From assembly GCA_002304735.1 (NCBI GenBank), contig DBIU01000051.1, positions 1 to 5,269 on the forward strand: DNA of 5,269 nt, read 5' to 3'. A program made the position numbers and the translations under genes. Numbering within the stretch: position 1 is the stretch's first letter; each line of letters starts with the position of its first letter. The stretch is from Ruminococcaceae bacterium UBA794 (GTDB lineage: Bacteria > Bacillota > Clostridia > Oscillospirales > Ruminococcaceae). Under the pieces are notes generated by a model. The model was not told where the DNA came from. It ran no database searches and saw nothing but the letters and a program-made list of their open reading frames with translations. Of this stretch, positions 5,194 through 5,269 are shown piece by piece.

Positions 5194-5269
5194 CTCACTG
5201 CGAAAATCGCGAAATCCGCTGATTTTGTCATTATTCTTTGTTGGAAATTGCACCGCGAAGCGCTTAAAG

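Noticed and set aside
4413..5231. 272-codon minus-strand open frame opposite the acyl-CoA synthetase gene, with hydrophobic stretches
   Set aside because: It is antisense to conserved synthetase motifs and crosses the terminator hairpin. Its hydrophobic runs are read from the complement of the synthetase codons.

Overview
The window looks like a chromosomal piece of an endospore-forming Bacillota, most likely a clostridial-type anaerobe. The main reason is a complete spoIIA operon (spoIIAA, spoIIAB, sigF) on the minus strand, a locus found only in spore formers. Strong AAGGAG-type ribosome binding sites fit. I cannot name a genus. I see no tRNA, rRNA, CRISPR array, insertion sequence or phage gene.

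Layout, left to right. (1) 1-1244, minus: a family-4 (GT4) glycosyltransferase whose C-terminus runs off the left edge. It has its own likely sigma-A promoter at 1300-1328, overlapped by a perfect 8-bp inverted repeat. (2) 1245-1703: a 459-base stretch with no convincing gene and no clear terminator behind sigF. (3) 1704-3103, minus: sigF (1704-2345), spoIIAB (2342-2782) and spoIIAA (2792-3103), tightly packed in the conserved order. (4) 3104-3470: a divergent control region. It holds a hairpin-bearing spoIIA leader, an extended -10 element for spoIIA, a terminator-like hairpin pointing toward spoIIA, and a textbook sigma-A promoter facing right. (5) 3471-5138, plus: an AMP-forming acyl-CoA synthetase of the acetyl/medium-chain type, closed by a strong probably bidirectional terminator. 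(6) 5194-5269: nothing recognised.

The three spoIIA products form one switch. SpoIIAB holds sigma-F inactive and phosphorylates SpoIIAA. Dephosphorylated SpoIIAA binds SpoIIAB and frees sigma-F, which starts forespore gene expression. All diagnostic residues of SpoIIAA and SpoIIAB are present, but sigma-F is short at its N-terminus. The glycosyltransferase and the acyl-CoA synthetase have separate promoters, and nothing in the sequence ties them to sporulation.

This is mostly a known locus; I did not find a new multi-gene system. The points most worth a second look are the sharply different isoleucine codon use of the acyl-CoA synthetase gene, the terminator-like hairpin between the divergent genes, the lack of a visible sigma-H promoter before spoIIA, the short sigma-F, and the inverted repeat on the glycosyltransferase promoter.
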